Positions 1-6,878 of a DNA stretch of 30,551 bases are shown piece after piece. The notes below the pieces were generated by a model. That model made no database searches. It had not been told where the DNA came from and was given only the letters and a program-made list of their open reading frames with translations. The translations under genes were made by a program, and so were the position numbers. Positions within the stretch are counted from its first letter, which is position 1. Each line of letters starts with the position of its first letter. The stretch comes from Betaproteobacteria bacterium (GTDB lineage Bacteria > Pseudomonadota > Gammaproteobacteria > Burkholderiales > Burkholderiaceae_E): NCBI GenBank assembly GCA_009922405.1, contig RFVZ01000002.1, forward strand, positions 1 to 30,551, given 5' to 3'.

Positions 1-195
1 GACCTCAAAAGGCGAGAGCAGGCGCAAGACTTCAGAGCCGATCTCGGCACCTACCGTCAGCAATACCACTGCGCACTTGGACGGACCGTCTAGTTGCGAA
101 ACATCGGTAATCGCCCCCCCAGGACCTTTGGCACCCTCTTTGAGAGCCTCGGCCAGCGACATCTGTTTGGGTGCGGGTGCGCCTTCTTCTGCCAT
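1..195 (-). CDS. fliG: Flagellar motor switch protein FliG, N-terminal part (runs off left edge)
   Basis: Only the first 65 codons are in the window; the gene continues leftward. From about residue 36 the sequence (LDGPSKCAVVLLTVG, then EVLRLLSPFEV) matches the start of the FliG N-terminal domain, which docks on FliF in the MS ring of the flagellar basal body. The ATG at 195-193 is preceded on the minus strand by a GGGGAT Shine-Dalgarno-like stretch. About 35 Ala/Glu/Lys-rich residues precede the conserved domain, longer than the short leader of most FliG proteins. The codons for Gly-Pro-Gly-Gly include a run of seven G (positions 114-120). The gene directly upstream is a HupE-like protein and not fliF, which is the usual neighbour. 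Identity rests on a short stretch, so it is probable rather than certain. Confidence 0.75.
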   Translation of the reverse strand, partial: MAEEGAPAPKQMSLAEALKEGAKGPGGAITDVSQLDGPSKCAVVLLTVGAEIGSEVLRLLSPFEV

Positions 196-242
196 CGACT
201 ATCCCCGAGTTGAATACATCAACTTAGATTGTAATGCGACAG

Positions 243-1421
243 TTATCGATAGGAACCAAAAATTGGGAGTTTGACGAGGAGTTGGACGTCAAACAAACGT
301 TCCGTCAGCCAAACCAAGGCCAGAGCCGCGATCATTAGCGAACCCACCGTCATGACCCCGCGGCGATAAAACGCGGTGCTACGCAGCCCCCAGGCAAGCG
401 GTAAAAAGACGGCGACGATGGCCAGCTGTCCCACTTCGACGCCCAAATTGAAACCAAACAACGCGACTAACAGCGCCGACGATGGCAACCCAAGGTCCGT
501 CAAAACACTGGCGAAGCCAAATCCATGAATCAAGCCAAACAGGAACGCAACAGTCCATCGCTGTCCTTGGAATAAAGGCCAGACATTATTGAGTGCGGCC
601 AGGACAACTGAGGCGGCAATTGTCGATTCCACCAGACGCGATGGCAGAACGACCCACTGCAGGGTTGCCAATGTCAGGGTAATTGAATGCGCAACAGTAA
701 ATGCCGTGACGACCTTCAGGACCTCGACACCCCCCTGCCGAAAATCCTCTGCGGGCACCCAACGGCGCGATTGGTAAACAAGAACCGAAGGGAGCAGGAG
801 AGACAGCAAAAACAAAATATGGTCAAAGCCAATCCAGATATGCCAGAGTCCCTGTAGCCCAAACTGTAAGAGCGCCTGCCCCCCCCCGAGAGCCGGTGAT
901 TGGGTGGACGCATTGATCTCGAATTGTTGAATGGGACGGTCACCACCCAACACGGCCGTTTGTGACTGTTCGCCGAACCGCAAGTTAAAAAGCCCCCGAT
1001 GCTGTGGATCGATGTCGGCGAATAATGTGTAATTGATTTCAAGTGTTTGCACAGCCTTCGGACACTGCCACACCAGTGGTAAAACCGAGTAAGCCCCATC
1101 GGAATGCTCATCGATTTGCTGCTGGCCAATCTCGAGGTGGCACTCTGCGCCGTCGGATTTGAGCCCAACGTGATTCTTAGCCAGCTCGGCAATATCGGCA
1201 TGGCGGGCGCGCACTTCGCCCCAAGTTAGTTCTCCGTTGCCATCCTGATCGAGCCCCAAGGCAAAATCGAGGTCGCGCAAGGCGATATCCAAGCGTCCGG
1301 TCGTGGACTGTGGCGCGACATCGATGGTGAGATAGCTGCCCGATGATTTGTGGGCCTGCGCAGAACCCGAGAGCGCCAGCAACACCAGAAAACAGATCGA
1401 AAACCAGCGGTTCAAGTGCAT
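243..1421 (-). CDS. HupE/UreJ-type membrane protein with periplasmic EF-hand
   Basis: This is a 392-residue protein with a signal peptide (cleavage likely after AQA at residue 23). A soluble region to about residue 180 contains a textbook EF-hand loop, DQDGNGELTWGE at residues 58-69. The C-terminal half has about six or seven membrane segments with conserved histidines (HIWIGFDH at 194-201, VAHS near 247, IHGFGFAS near 299). That His pattern fits the HupE/UreJ_2 family, whose better-known relatives move nickel or cobalt; the metal or other substrate here is unknown. The start overlaps the upstream TPR gene by 10 bases, so the two are probably translated together. A run of nine G on the coding strand (879-887) lies just before the membrane domain. 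fliG follows 47 bases downstream on the same strand. The family call is fairly firm; the function is inferred. Confidence 0.75.
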   Translation of the reverse strand: MHLNRWFSICFLVLLALSGSAQAHKSSGSYLTIDVAPQSTTGRLDIALRDLDFALGLDQDGNGELTWGEVRARHADIAELAKNHVGLKSDGAECHLEIGQQQIDEHSDGAYSVLPLVWQCPKAVQTLEINYTLFADIDPQHRGLFNLRFGEQSQTAVLGGDRPIQQFEINASTQSPALGGGQALLQFGLQGLWHIWIGFDHILFLLSLLLPSVLVYQSRRWVPAEDFRQGGVEVLKVVTAFTVAHSITLTLATLQWVVLPSRLVESTIAASVVLAALNNVWPLFQGQRWTVAFLFGLIHGFGFASVLTDLGLPSSALLVALFGFNLGVEVGQLAIVAVFLPLAWGLRSTAFYRRGVMTVGSLMIAALALVWLTERLFDVQLLVKLPIFGSYR

Positions 1422-2623
1422 ACCTTCGTCAAATCGGGAGCCTTGATAGCACGAACCTGACGAGCCAGCGACTGCAAAATCACGGATTCAACCCTACTCT
1501 GAGCCATCCACTCCAACACTGGCTCGGCAGACTGCGGGTTGCGACAGGCGATCGACGCTTCGAGCAGGGCCCGCGCATCCGCAGCCTCACGCTGAATCCG
1601 ATAGTTAGACTCCGCCAATGCAAGCGCGCGCTGATTTTCTTTAAGAAGAGATCGGGCAAAGCGTGACTCTTCCTTTTCATGAAGCGCATCGCCCTGACGC
1701 CGCGCCGCATCAAAGCGCTCACGCATCTCTTGTTGATACTTGGCAGCATTGGGGCTACCGGCATCCTTTGCAGCCAAAGCGAGGCGCAACAACAAGGTAT
1801 CAGCCCGGGCAAACTCTTTAAGCAAGGTCAAAACCTCTGCGGGGCGACCCTGGTCAAGCAAGAAATCTGAAAATGCGGCCAACAAATAAGTGTCGCGCAC
1901 GTCCAATGCAAGGGCGGCGCGAAAGTGTTGCTCGGCTAGCCGATTCTCGCCGAGTCGCTCTGAGATTTCAGCCATCCGGGTCAATGTCCAAAGCCGCAGA
2001 GCCGGATCCGCCTTGGGCTGTCGAAGCAAGGCAGACGACAGTCGTTCAAGTCCGAATTGTGCTCGCCCGGTCAAGGAATCAACGTAGGCCAGACATCCGA
2101 CCACGGCGAGATCGGCGGCGAGGGGCTTAAGACGATCACAAGCTTCGCGGGCCTTGGCGTAATCGGCCGTTACCAGATAAACAGCTGCCAACCAGGACCA
2201 CGCGACAGCGTTGTTTGGCTCAAGGCGACTCACCTCGGTCAAGTCAACAATGGCCTCGGGAAACCGATGGCTAAACTGCAGAACCATGCCCCGAACGAGT
2301 CGTACCACCGGCGGCGGCTCGGTCACCGACCACCAAGGTTTGAGGGCCGCTTGGGCATATCCAAGATAGCGTGGATCTCCCTCCGCGACGGCCTGCTCGA
2401 AGTACGCCCGGGCGAGTTCCGCCGCCAACTCGGGGTTTTGTGGATCCTGACGCCATGCCGCACGCAACCGGTTCAGTTCGCGTGACGTCGGATCCTGGGC
2501 CCGCAAAGGCAGTTTCTCAACGACCACCGCATCCGCAGCGGGTGTGTGCGGAGCGGCCAAGGCCACCAAAGGCCAGCCAATGTGCGCGAGCAAAGCGACG
2601 AGAAATAATCGGATGGAAGACAT
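1412..2623 (-). CDS. Secreted tetratricopeptide-repeat protein
   Basis: This is a 403-residue protein with an N-terminal signal sequence (hydrophobic to about residue 23, ALA before the mature end). The rest is helical, with several degenerate TPR units: one around residues 105-165 (PEAIVDLTEV and PNNAVAWSWLAAVYL), another around 210-255 (RLGENRLAEQHFRAALAL). TPR arrays act as protein-binding scaffolds. No catalytic motif is visible. It probably sits in the periplasm and works with the HupE-like protein whose start it overlaps by 10 bases. No strong ribosome site precedes the ATG at 2623. Function is unknown beyond a likely partner role to the membrane protein. Confidence 0.7.
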   Translation of the reverse strand: MSSIRLFLVALLAHIGWPLVALAAPHTPAADAVVVEKLPLRAQDPTSRELNRLRAAWRQDPQNPELAAELARAYFEQAVAEGDPRYLGYAQAALKPWWSVTEPPPVVRLVRGMVLQFSHRFPEAIVDLTEVSRLEPNNAVAWSWLAAVYLVTADYAKAREACDRLKPLAADLAVVGCLAYVDSLTGRAQFGLERLSSALLRQPKADPALRLWTLTRMAEISERLGENRLAEQHFRAALALDVRDTYLLAAFSDFLLDQGRPAEVLTLLKEFARADTLLLRLALAAKDAGSPNAAKYQQEMRERFDAARRQGDALHEKEESRFARSLLKENQRALALAESNYRIQREAADARALLEASIACRNPQSAEPVLEWMAQSRVESVILQSLARQVRAIKAPDLTKVCT

Positions 2624-2716
2624 AGGGCGCGAATGTACCCGATGGATCTGTTCTTAGGTCAACCAACTTCGTAACTAAGCGTTACTACACGTAGCATTCA
2701 CTCATTCAAAAACAGT

Positions 2717-2746
2717 TTGCCTTGTGTTCTTGATTGGGTTTATGCT
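2717..2746 (+). promoter_or_regulatory. Candidate sigma70 promoter for the small secreted protein
   Basis: TTGCCT at 2717-2722 and TATGCT at 2741-2746 are 18 bases apart and each match the sigma70 consensus at four of six positions. Transcription would begin near 2753, about 34 bases ahead of the start codon. A short inverted repeat, GTAAC-taagc-GTTAC (2671-2685), lies upstream and could be an operator. This is a weak, purely visual call. Confidence 0.3.
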
Positions 2747-2786
2747 CCAACCGCTCATCCCACCCTGTTTTTATTGGAATAGAACC

Positions 2787-2978
2787 ATGAACAAACTGAT
2801 TTCCGCACTGGTATTTGCCGTCATCGCCGCCGTTGGCACCCCAGCATTCGCTGGCGCGCACGCAGCCGCCGCACCGGCCGCCGCTCCTGCGGCTGCGCCT
2901 GCAGCGCCTGCAGCGCCTGCAGCGCCTGCAAAGAAAGACGAAATGAAGAAAGACGAGAAGAAAGCCGAGAAGAAGTAA
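2787..2978 (+). CDS. Small secreted Ala/Pro-rich protein with Lys/Glu tail
   Basis: This is a 63-residue protein. I chose the ATG at 2787 because it begins a clean signal peptide (MNKLISALVFAVIAAVG, cleavage after AFA) with GGAAT upstream; an in-frame ATG at 2724 would add 21 residues that spoil it. The mature part is an Ala/Pro segment, built partly from four perfect 9-base repeats, followed by a highly charged tail rich in KKDE and KKAEKK. The mature peptide would be about 40 residues, unstructured and basic-acidic. Similar short Ala-Pro-Lys periplasmic proteins occur in many betaproteobacteria without an assigned role; none can be assigned here. It has its own terminator, so it is probably monocistronic. 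Confidence 0.65.
   Translation: MNKLISALVFAVIAAVGTPAFAGAHAAAAPAAAPAAAPAAPAAPAAPAKKDEMKKDEKKAEKK
2895..2930 (+). repeat. Four perfect tandem 9-bp repeats (GCGCCTGCA)
   Basis: The unit GCGCCTGCA occurs four times without interruption and in frame, coding Ala-Pro-Ala each time. Such a tract can gain or lose units by slippage without breaking the reading frame, changing only the length of the Ala/Pro spacer. Confidence 0.9.
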
Positions 2979-3023
2979 TTCTTCTGCCGGAGCCGTGATT
3001 ACACGGCTTCCCGGTTTGATGGC

Positions 3024-3058
3024 AAAGCCCTGCTCGGTAAAACGACCAGGGCTTTTTT
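3024..3058 (+). terminator. Rho-independent terminator
   Basis: AAAGCCCTG (3024-3032) pairs with CAGGGCTTT (3047-3055) around a 14-base loop, and the right arm runs into a tract of six T. It lies 46 bases after the stop of the small secreted protein. A smaller hairpin, AGCCGT/ACGGCT, precedes it. It should separate this gene from the receptor gene that starts at 3092. Confidence 0.85.
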
Positions 3059-3091
3059 GTTGGAATTGATTAGCCCTGATATCTTTGAACG

Positions 3092-4111
3092 ATGACGATT
3101 CCCATCCAAAAGAAAAAAATCCTTGCATCGAAATCGAGACGGTGGCTTGTTCGGAATTCGGCGGGCGCTGCCCTCGCCGCTTTCGGGCCACACGCATTGT
3201 CACAATCCGCATGGCCTAATCGCCCCATTCGTCTGATTATTCCGTTTCCACCAGGCGGCGCCACCGACATCATCGGGCGAGCGCTGGCAAACCGGCTATC
3301 GACAACCCTTACTCAGCAAGTCATCATCGAAAACAAGCCGGGTGCAGGTGGCGTGATCGGCGCGGATATGGTCGCCAAGTCAGCAGCCGACGGGTACACG
3401 CTGCTTCTTGGCACGTCGTCAACCCATTCCGTGGGCCCTGCCCTTAATCCGAAGATGCCCTACGACGCCACCCGCGATTTTATTCCGGTGGTACATGTTG
3501 CAAACGCGCCAAGCGTTCTGGTTGTGGGTTCGAGTTTTCCCGCCAATACAGTGACCGAATTCGTCAGCCTGCTCAAACGCAATCCCGGAAAGTACAACTT
3601 TGGGTCGAGCGGAATCGGAACCTACCCGCACCTTTCCGCCGAGATGTTCAAATGGCGCGCCGGCAATCTTTTCGTGGTGCACATCCCGTACCGAGGAACC
3701 GGACTCGTCATCCCTGACTTGATCACGGGAGAGATTGCGTTTCTCATGGACTCGGTGGTTTCCGCGCAAACTCATATCAAGGACGGGAAGGTAAAACCAC
3801 TCGCCGTATCAGGAGCTCAGCGCAGCGCCTCGTTGCCGCAAGTGCCGACCTTCACTGAGGTTGGCATTAAAGGACTTGAAATTAGTAACTGGTTTGGGAT
3901 CCTCGCACCAGCCCAAACGCCGGCCGATCTCGTTGCGCGGATTAATCGCGAGGTCAACGCGGCGCTGAAAACACCGGATGTCGTGGAGCGGTTCTTCAAA
4001 GTCGGCGCCGACCCTGCGGGCGGGACTGGCGATCAATTCAAAGAGGTCATTCGAGCCGACCATGAAAGCTGGAAAGCCCTGATCACACGTGCCGGGATCA
4101 AACCGGAGTAA
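3092..4111 (+). CDS. Orphan Bug/TctC-family solute-binding protein
   Basis: This is a 339-residue periplasmic receptor of the tripartite tricarboxylate transporter (TctC, 'Bug') family. After the leader it shows the family opening WPNRPIRLIIPFPPGGATD (residues 41-59), then ENKPGAGG and the usual IPYRG..I.DL.tGEI segment, and ends IKPE. Such proteins bind carboxylates or similar small anions. The leader contains SRRWLVR followed by a hydrophobic Ala-rich stretch, which resembles a twin-arginine export signal. No TctA or TctB membrane gene is adjacent, as is common for this expanded family in Burkholderiales, so the ligand cannot be told. No clear ribosome site precedes the ATG. The gene ends three bases before the convergent aldolase gene. 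Confidence 0.9.
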   Translation: MTIPIQKKKILASKSRRWLVRNSAGAALAAFGPHALSQSAWPNRPIRLIIPFPPGGATDIIGRALANRLSTTLTQQVIIENKPGAGGVIGADMVAKSAADGYTLLLGTSSTHSVGPALNPKMPYDATRDFIPVVHVANAPSVLVVGSSFPANTVTEFVSLLKRNPGKYNFGSSGIGTYPHLSAEMFKWRAGNLFVVHIPYRGTGLVIPDLITGEIAFLMDSVVSAQTHIKDGKVKPLAVSGAQRSASLPQVPTFTEVGIKGLEISNWFGILAPAQTPADLVARINREVNAALKTPDVVERFFKVGADPAGGTGDQFKEVIRADHESWKALITRAGIKPE

Positions 4112-4114
4112 ATC

Positions 4115-4888
4115 TCATGGGTCGCTTCGGGCCGTCCGCATGGCGGCGAGAACGCTTTGCGCACCTTTAGCGATGAAATTTGCGTCCGACCCAATTGTAA
4201 CCAGCTGAAATCCCGCCGCCACCCGACGCAATGCGCCCTCGGGTGACCCCGTGTGAATGCCCACTGCCACCCCATAAAACCTGGCTCGTTCGAGGATATG
4301 CTGGATCGCCTCCGCCACCGGGGGCGCTACGTCGTCAAAACTAGGGCGGCATCCGAGGGCAAGCGATAGATCCGACGGGCCGATATAAATCGCGTCGAGC
4401 CCCTCGACCGACAAAATCGCATCCAGTTGATCGAGCGCCTGCGCCGTCTCGATCATTGCAAACCGGACGATTTCCTGGTCCGCCCACTCCGGATAATCCG
4501 GCCCATTCACCAACATCGCTCGCAGGGGTCCATAACTTCGGGTTCCGGCCGGCGCGTAGCGTGTGTACGCGACAAACCGCTGTGCCTCTTCTCGGGTACT
4601 CACCATCGGGCAAATCACCCCCTGGGCACCGGCATCAAGCACCTTCATCAGGATCCCTGGCTCTAGCCATGGGACGCGAACGAGTGGGGTCGTTGCAGTC
4701 GTGGTGATTGCCTGAAGCATAGGCACCATCGCCTGGTAATCAACCAGGCCGTGCTGCAAATCCACCGTCAGGGAGTCCCACCCCTGCCTGGCCATGATCT
4801 CGGCGGACAAACTATTAGGGAGCGCTAGCCAGCCATTGACTGTGGCGCCACCGGCTTTCCAGCGCTCTCGAAGGGCGTTCGGACGCAT
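4115..4888 (-). CDS. HpcH/HpaI-family class II aldolase
   Basis: The protein is 257 residues from the ATG at 4888; a TTG at 4900 overlapping the previous stop would add four residues. The fold is the HpcH/HpaI TIM barrel that cleaves or forms 2-keto-3-deoxy or 4-hydroxy-2-oxo acids with a divalent metal. Visible active-site elements are DLQHG (43-47, catalytic His46), LVRVPW (Arg71), IET (metal ligand Glu147) and GPSDLSLALG (Asp173). The Glu of the usual DxEHG motif is Gln here, a variant I believe is common in a subgroup. It is the last gene of the transporter/catabolic operon and starts eight bases after the BKACE stop, so it probably cleaves an intermediate or by-product of the same pathway. 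The substrate is unknown. Confidence 0.88.
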   Translation of the reverse strand: MRPNALRERWKAGGATVNGWLALPNSLSAEIMARQGWDSLTVDLQHGLVDYQAMVPMLQAITTTATTPLVRVPWLEPGILMKVLDAGAQGVICPMVSTREEAQRFVAYTRYAPAGTRSYGPLRAMLVNGPDYPEWADQEIVRFAMIETAQALDQLDAILSVEGLDAIYIGPSDLSLALGCRPSFDDVAPPVAEAIQHILERARFYGVAVGIHTGSPEGALRRVAAGFQLVTIGSDANFIAKGAQSVLAAMRTARSDP

Positions 4889-4896
4889 GATTGAGA

Positions 4897-5877
4897 TCAA
4901 AAATTGACGCTGTTACGACCCTTCAGTTGGAGAATTTCCCGCGCATCTTCGGAACTCGCAATCTCGAGTCCCAAACTCTCAATGACCTGTCGAACGGCTT
5001 TCACCTGTTGGGCATTCGTTTGTGCGAGCTGCCCCGGACTAATCCAGATCGAGTCCTCAAGGCCCACCCGCGCATTGCCACCCATCGCAATGGATTGCGC
5101 CGCAATCGGCAATTGATTGCGCCCCGCACCGAGAACGCTCCACTGATACTGGTCACCGAAAAGGCGATCAGCGGTCCGTTTCATATGGGCGACATCTTCC
5201 GGATGCGGACCGATACCACCGAGAATCCCAAACACCGACTGAATAAAAAACGGCGCCTTCACCAAGCCCCGATCCGCAAAATGACGCAGCGTGTAGAGGT
5301 GTCCGATGTCATAGCACTCGATCTCGAAACGGGTCCCGTGACTGGCGCAAGTCGTCAGAATATTTTCAATGTCCTTGAACGTATTCTTGAAAATCCGATC
5401 GTCCGAGCCCTCCAGGTAGGGTTTCTCCCAGTCGAACTTGAACTCTGGATATCGACCGAGCATTGGGAACAAACCAAAATTCATCGAACCCATATTGAGC
5501 GAGGCAACTTCAGGCTGAAAATGTGCACAGGGCTTAAGCCGCTCATCGACCCCCATGGTGGGGGCACCACCCGTTGTGATGTTGATCACCGCGTCACTGT
5601 TTTGCTTAATAACCTTCAAAAATGGCTCAAATGCTTCAGGACGTTGATCGGGTTGGCCTGTCATTGGATCGCGGGCATGCAAATGCACCAAGGCCGCTCC
5701 GGCGGCATGCGCACCAAGGGCTGCCTCCGCGATCTGAGCTGGAGTAATCGGCAGATACGGGGACATCGTTGGCGTATGGATCGCGCCCGTCACGGCGCAA
5801 GTCACCATGACCTTGCGACGACGTTTCAACACAGCAGGAGCGGCGGGACTTGATGACGAGGCGATATTGGCCGACAT
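4897..5877 (-). CDS. Beta-keto acid cleavage enzyme (BKACE, DUF849 family)
   Basis: This is a 326-residue member of the family typified by 3-keto-5-aminohexanoate cleavage enzyme (Kce), which condenses a beta-keto acid with acetyl-CoA and releases acetoacetate plus a new acyl-CoA. Zn-site motifs are present: VHLHARDP (64-71, His65 and His67) and GLED (272-275, Glu274). Other family features are NITTGG (98-104 region) and FEIECYD (184-190). The start is the ATG at 5877, nine bases after AAAGG on the minus strand; a TTG at 5886 would sit directly on that site. The upstream gene is a carnitine-type dehydrogenase, which would make the beta-keto acid this enzyme uses, the same pairing as in carnitine breakdown by Pseudomonas. 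Family membership is firm; substrate is inferred only as a beta-keto acid. Confidence 0.9.
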   Translation of the reverse strand: MSANIASSSSPAAPAVLKRRRKVMVTCAVTGAIHTPTMSPYLPITPAQIAEAALGAHAAGAALVHLHARDPMTGQPDQRPEAFEPFLKVIKQNSDAVINITTGGAPTMGVDERLKPCAHFQPEVASLNMGSMNFGLFPMLGRYPEFKFDWEKPYLEGSDDRIFKNTFKDIENILTTCASHGTRFEIECYDIGHLYTLRHFADRGLVKAPFFIQSVFGILGGIGPHPEDVAHMKRTADRLFGDQYQWSVLGAGRNQLPIAAQSIAMGGNARVGLEDSIWISPGQLAQTNAQQVKAVRQVIESLGLEIASSEDAREILQLKGRNSVNF

Positions 5878-5935
5878 GCTGGGCAACCTTTAAAAATAGA
5901 TATCCGCAGAAACAGCGAATTATCGAAAATTTAAT

Positions 5936-6868
5936 TCAAAAAGACGACTGCGTCTTTTTATGGGCCGCCAGAGCGGCCAAACGATGATTTCGCCAAGCCG
6001 TTTTTTGAACGATCTCAGCGGCGCTAGGGTGCTTACCCCAAGCTGCAACAGCTCGCTGCCAACTCGCGTCATCCCAAACGGCTGCGGGTGGAGCGTCCGC
6101 CTGATAGCGTCGAAACCATGAGACATAGCGCTCGCAATAATCGGCAATACCATTCGGCGCGTTAAGTTCAATCGTCTCAAATGGCCCCATGAATGCCCAG
6201 CGTAAACCGAGCCCGTCGGCGACCGTGCGGTCCAGGTCCTCAGGGCTGACAACGCCATCCTGGACGAGTCTGAAGGCTTCCGTTAGCAAAGCGGCCTGTA
6301 ATCGATTCAATACAAATCCGTCGACTTCACGCCGGACGTCAACCGGCACCTGACCGACACTCTGCATGATGGTGCTAGCGCGTTGCTTGGTCTCGATGCT
6401 CGTCCACGGCGCACCACACAGTTCCACTACCGGGGCCAGGTGCGGGGGGTTTACCGGGTGCGCAACGAGACAGCGACTGCGGCCTGCGAGCGATTCTGTA
6501 AATTTTGACGCCACGATAGCCGAGGTCGAAGATCCGAGAATGGTCCCAGGAGCGGCCGCGCCATCCAGCCGCCGAAACAATTCAATCTTCACGTCGAGGC
6601 GCTCCGGGCCGCTCTCCTGAACATAGGACACACCGTCGACGGCTTCTTCGAGGGTCGCGACCACGCTGACCTGCGAGTGCGCAGCCTCGGCATCCTCTAC
6701 CAAACCCAAAGCCGCCAGGTCACGCAGTGAGTGACCGATGATCGACAGCGCCGCTGCACGCTGCGAATCGACCGGATCCCAAACCTTCACCCTCCAGCCC
6801 GAGCGCGCGAACACATTCGCCCATGAACATCCGATCAGACCCGCTCCGACAATGCCAACGGTTTGCAT
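5936..6868 (-). CDS. 3-hydroxyacyl-CoA dehydrogenase-family (L-carnitine/L-gulonate dehydrogenase-like) protein
   Basis: This is a 310-residue two-domain NAD-dependent dehydrogenase. The Rossmann motif GIVGAGLIG is at residues 5-13 and an Asp (VWDP, residue 31) ends the second strand, favouring NAD over NADP. The catalytic His-Glu pair is seen as VAHPVNPP (His137) and VEL (Glu149), with Asn188 in VLNRL. Length and lack of a long C-terminal acyl domain fit the short subgroup with L-carnitine dehydrogenase and lambda-crystallin/L-gulonate dehydrogenase rather than fatty-acid FadB types. A good AAGGAG site lies six bases before the ATG and overlaps the stop of the transporter fusion, so translation is coupled. 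With BKACE downstream, it probably oxidises a beta-hydroxy acid to a beta-keto acid. The substrate is unknown. Confidence 0.85.
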   Translation of the reverse strand: MQTVGIVGAGLIGCSWANVFARSGWRVKVWDPVDSQRAAALSIIGHSLRDLAALGLVEDAEAAHSQVSVVATLEEAVDGVSYVQESGPERLDVKIELFRRLDGAAAPGTILGSSTSAIVASKFTESLAGRSRCLVAHPVNPPHLAPVVELCGAPWTSIETKQRASTIMQSVGQVPVDVRREVDGFVLNRLQAALLTEAFRLVQDGVVSPEDLDRTVADGLGLRWAFMGPFETIELNAPNGIADYCERYVSWFRRYQADAPPAAVWDDASWQRAVAAWGKHPSAAEIVQKTAWRNHRLAALAAHKKTQSSF

Positions 6869-6878
6869 TCTTAACTCC

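Noticed and set aside
2895..2930. Tandem repeats as a CRISPR or regulatory array
   Set aside because: The units are 9 bases, contiguous without spacers, and in frame within a coding Ala/Pro stretch, so they are a simple coding repeat.
4891..5853. A 320-codon open frame on the plus strand
   Set aside because: It lies wholly antisense to the well-supported BKACE gene, has no recognisable domain and shows the His/Arg/Thr-heavy makeup of a shadow frame.
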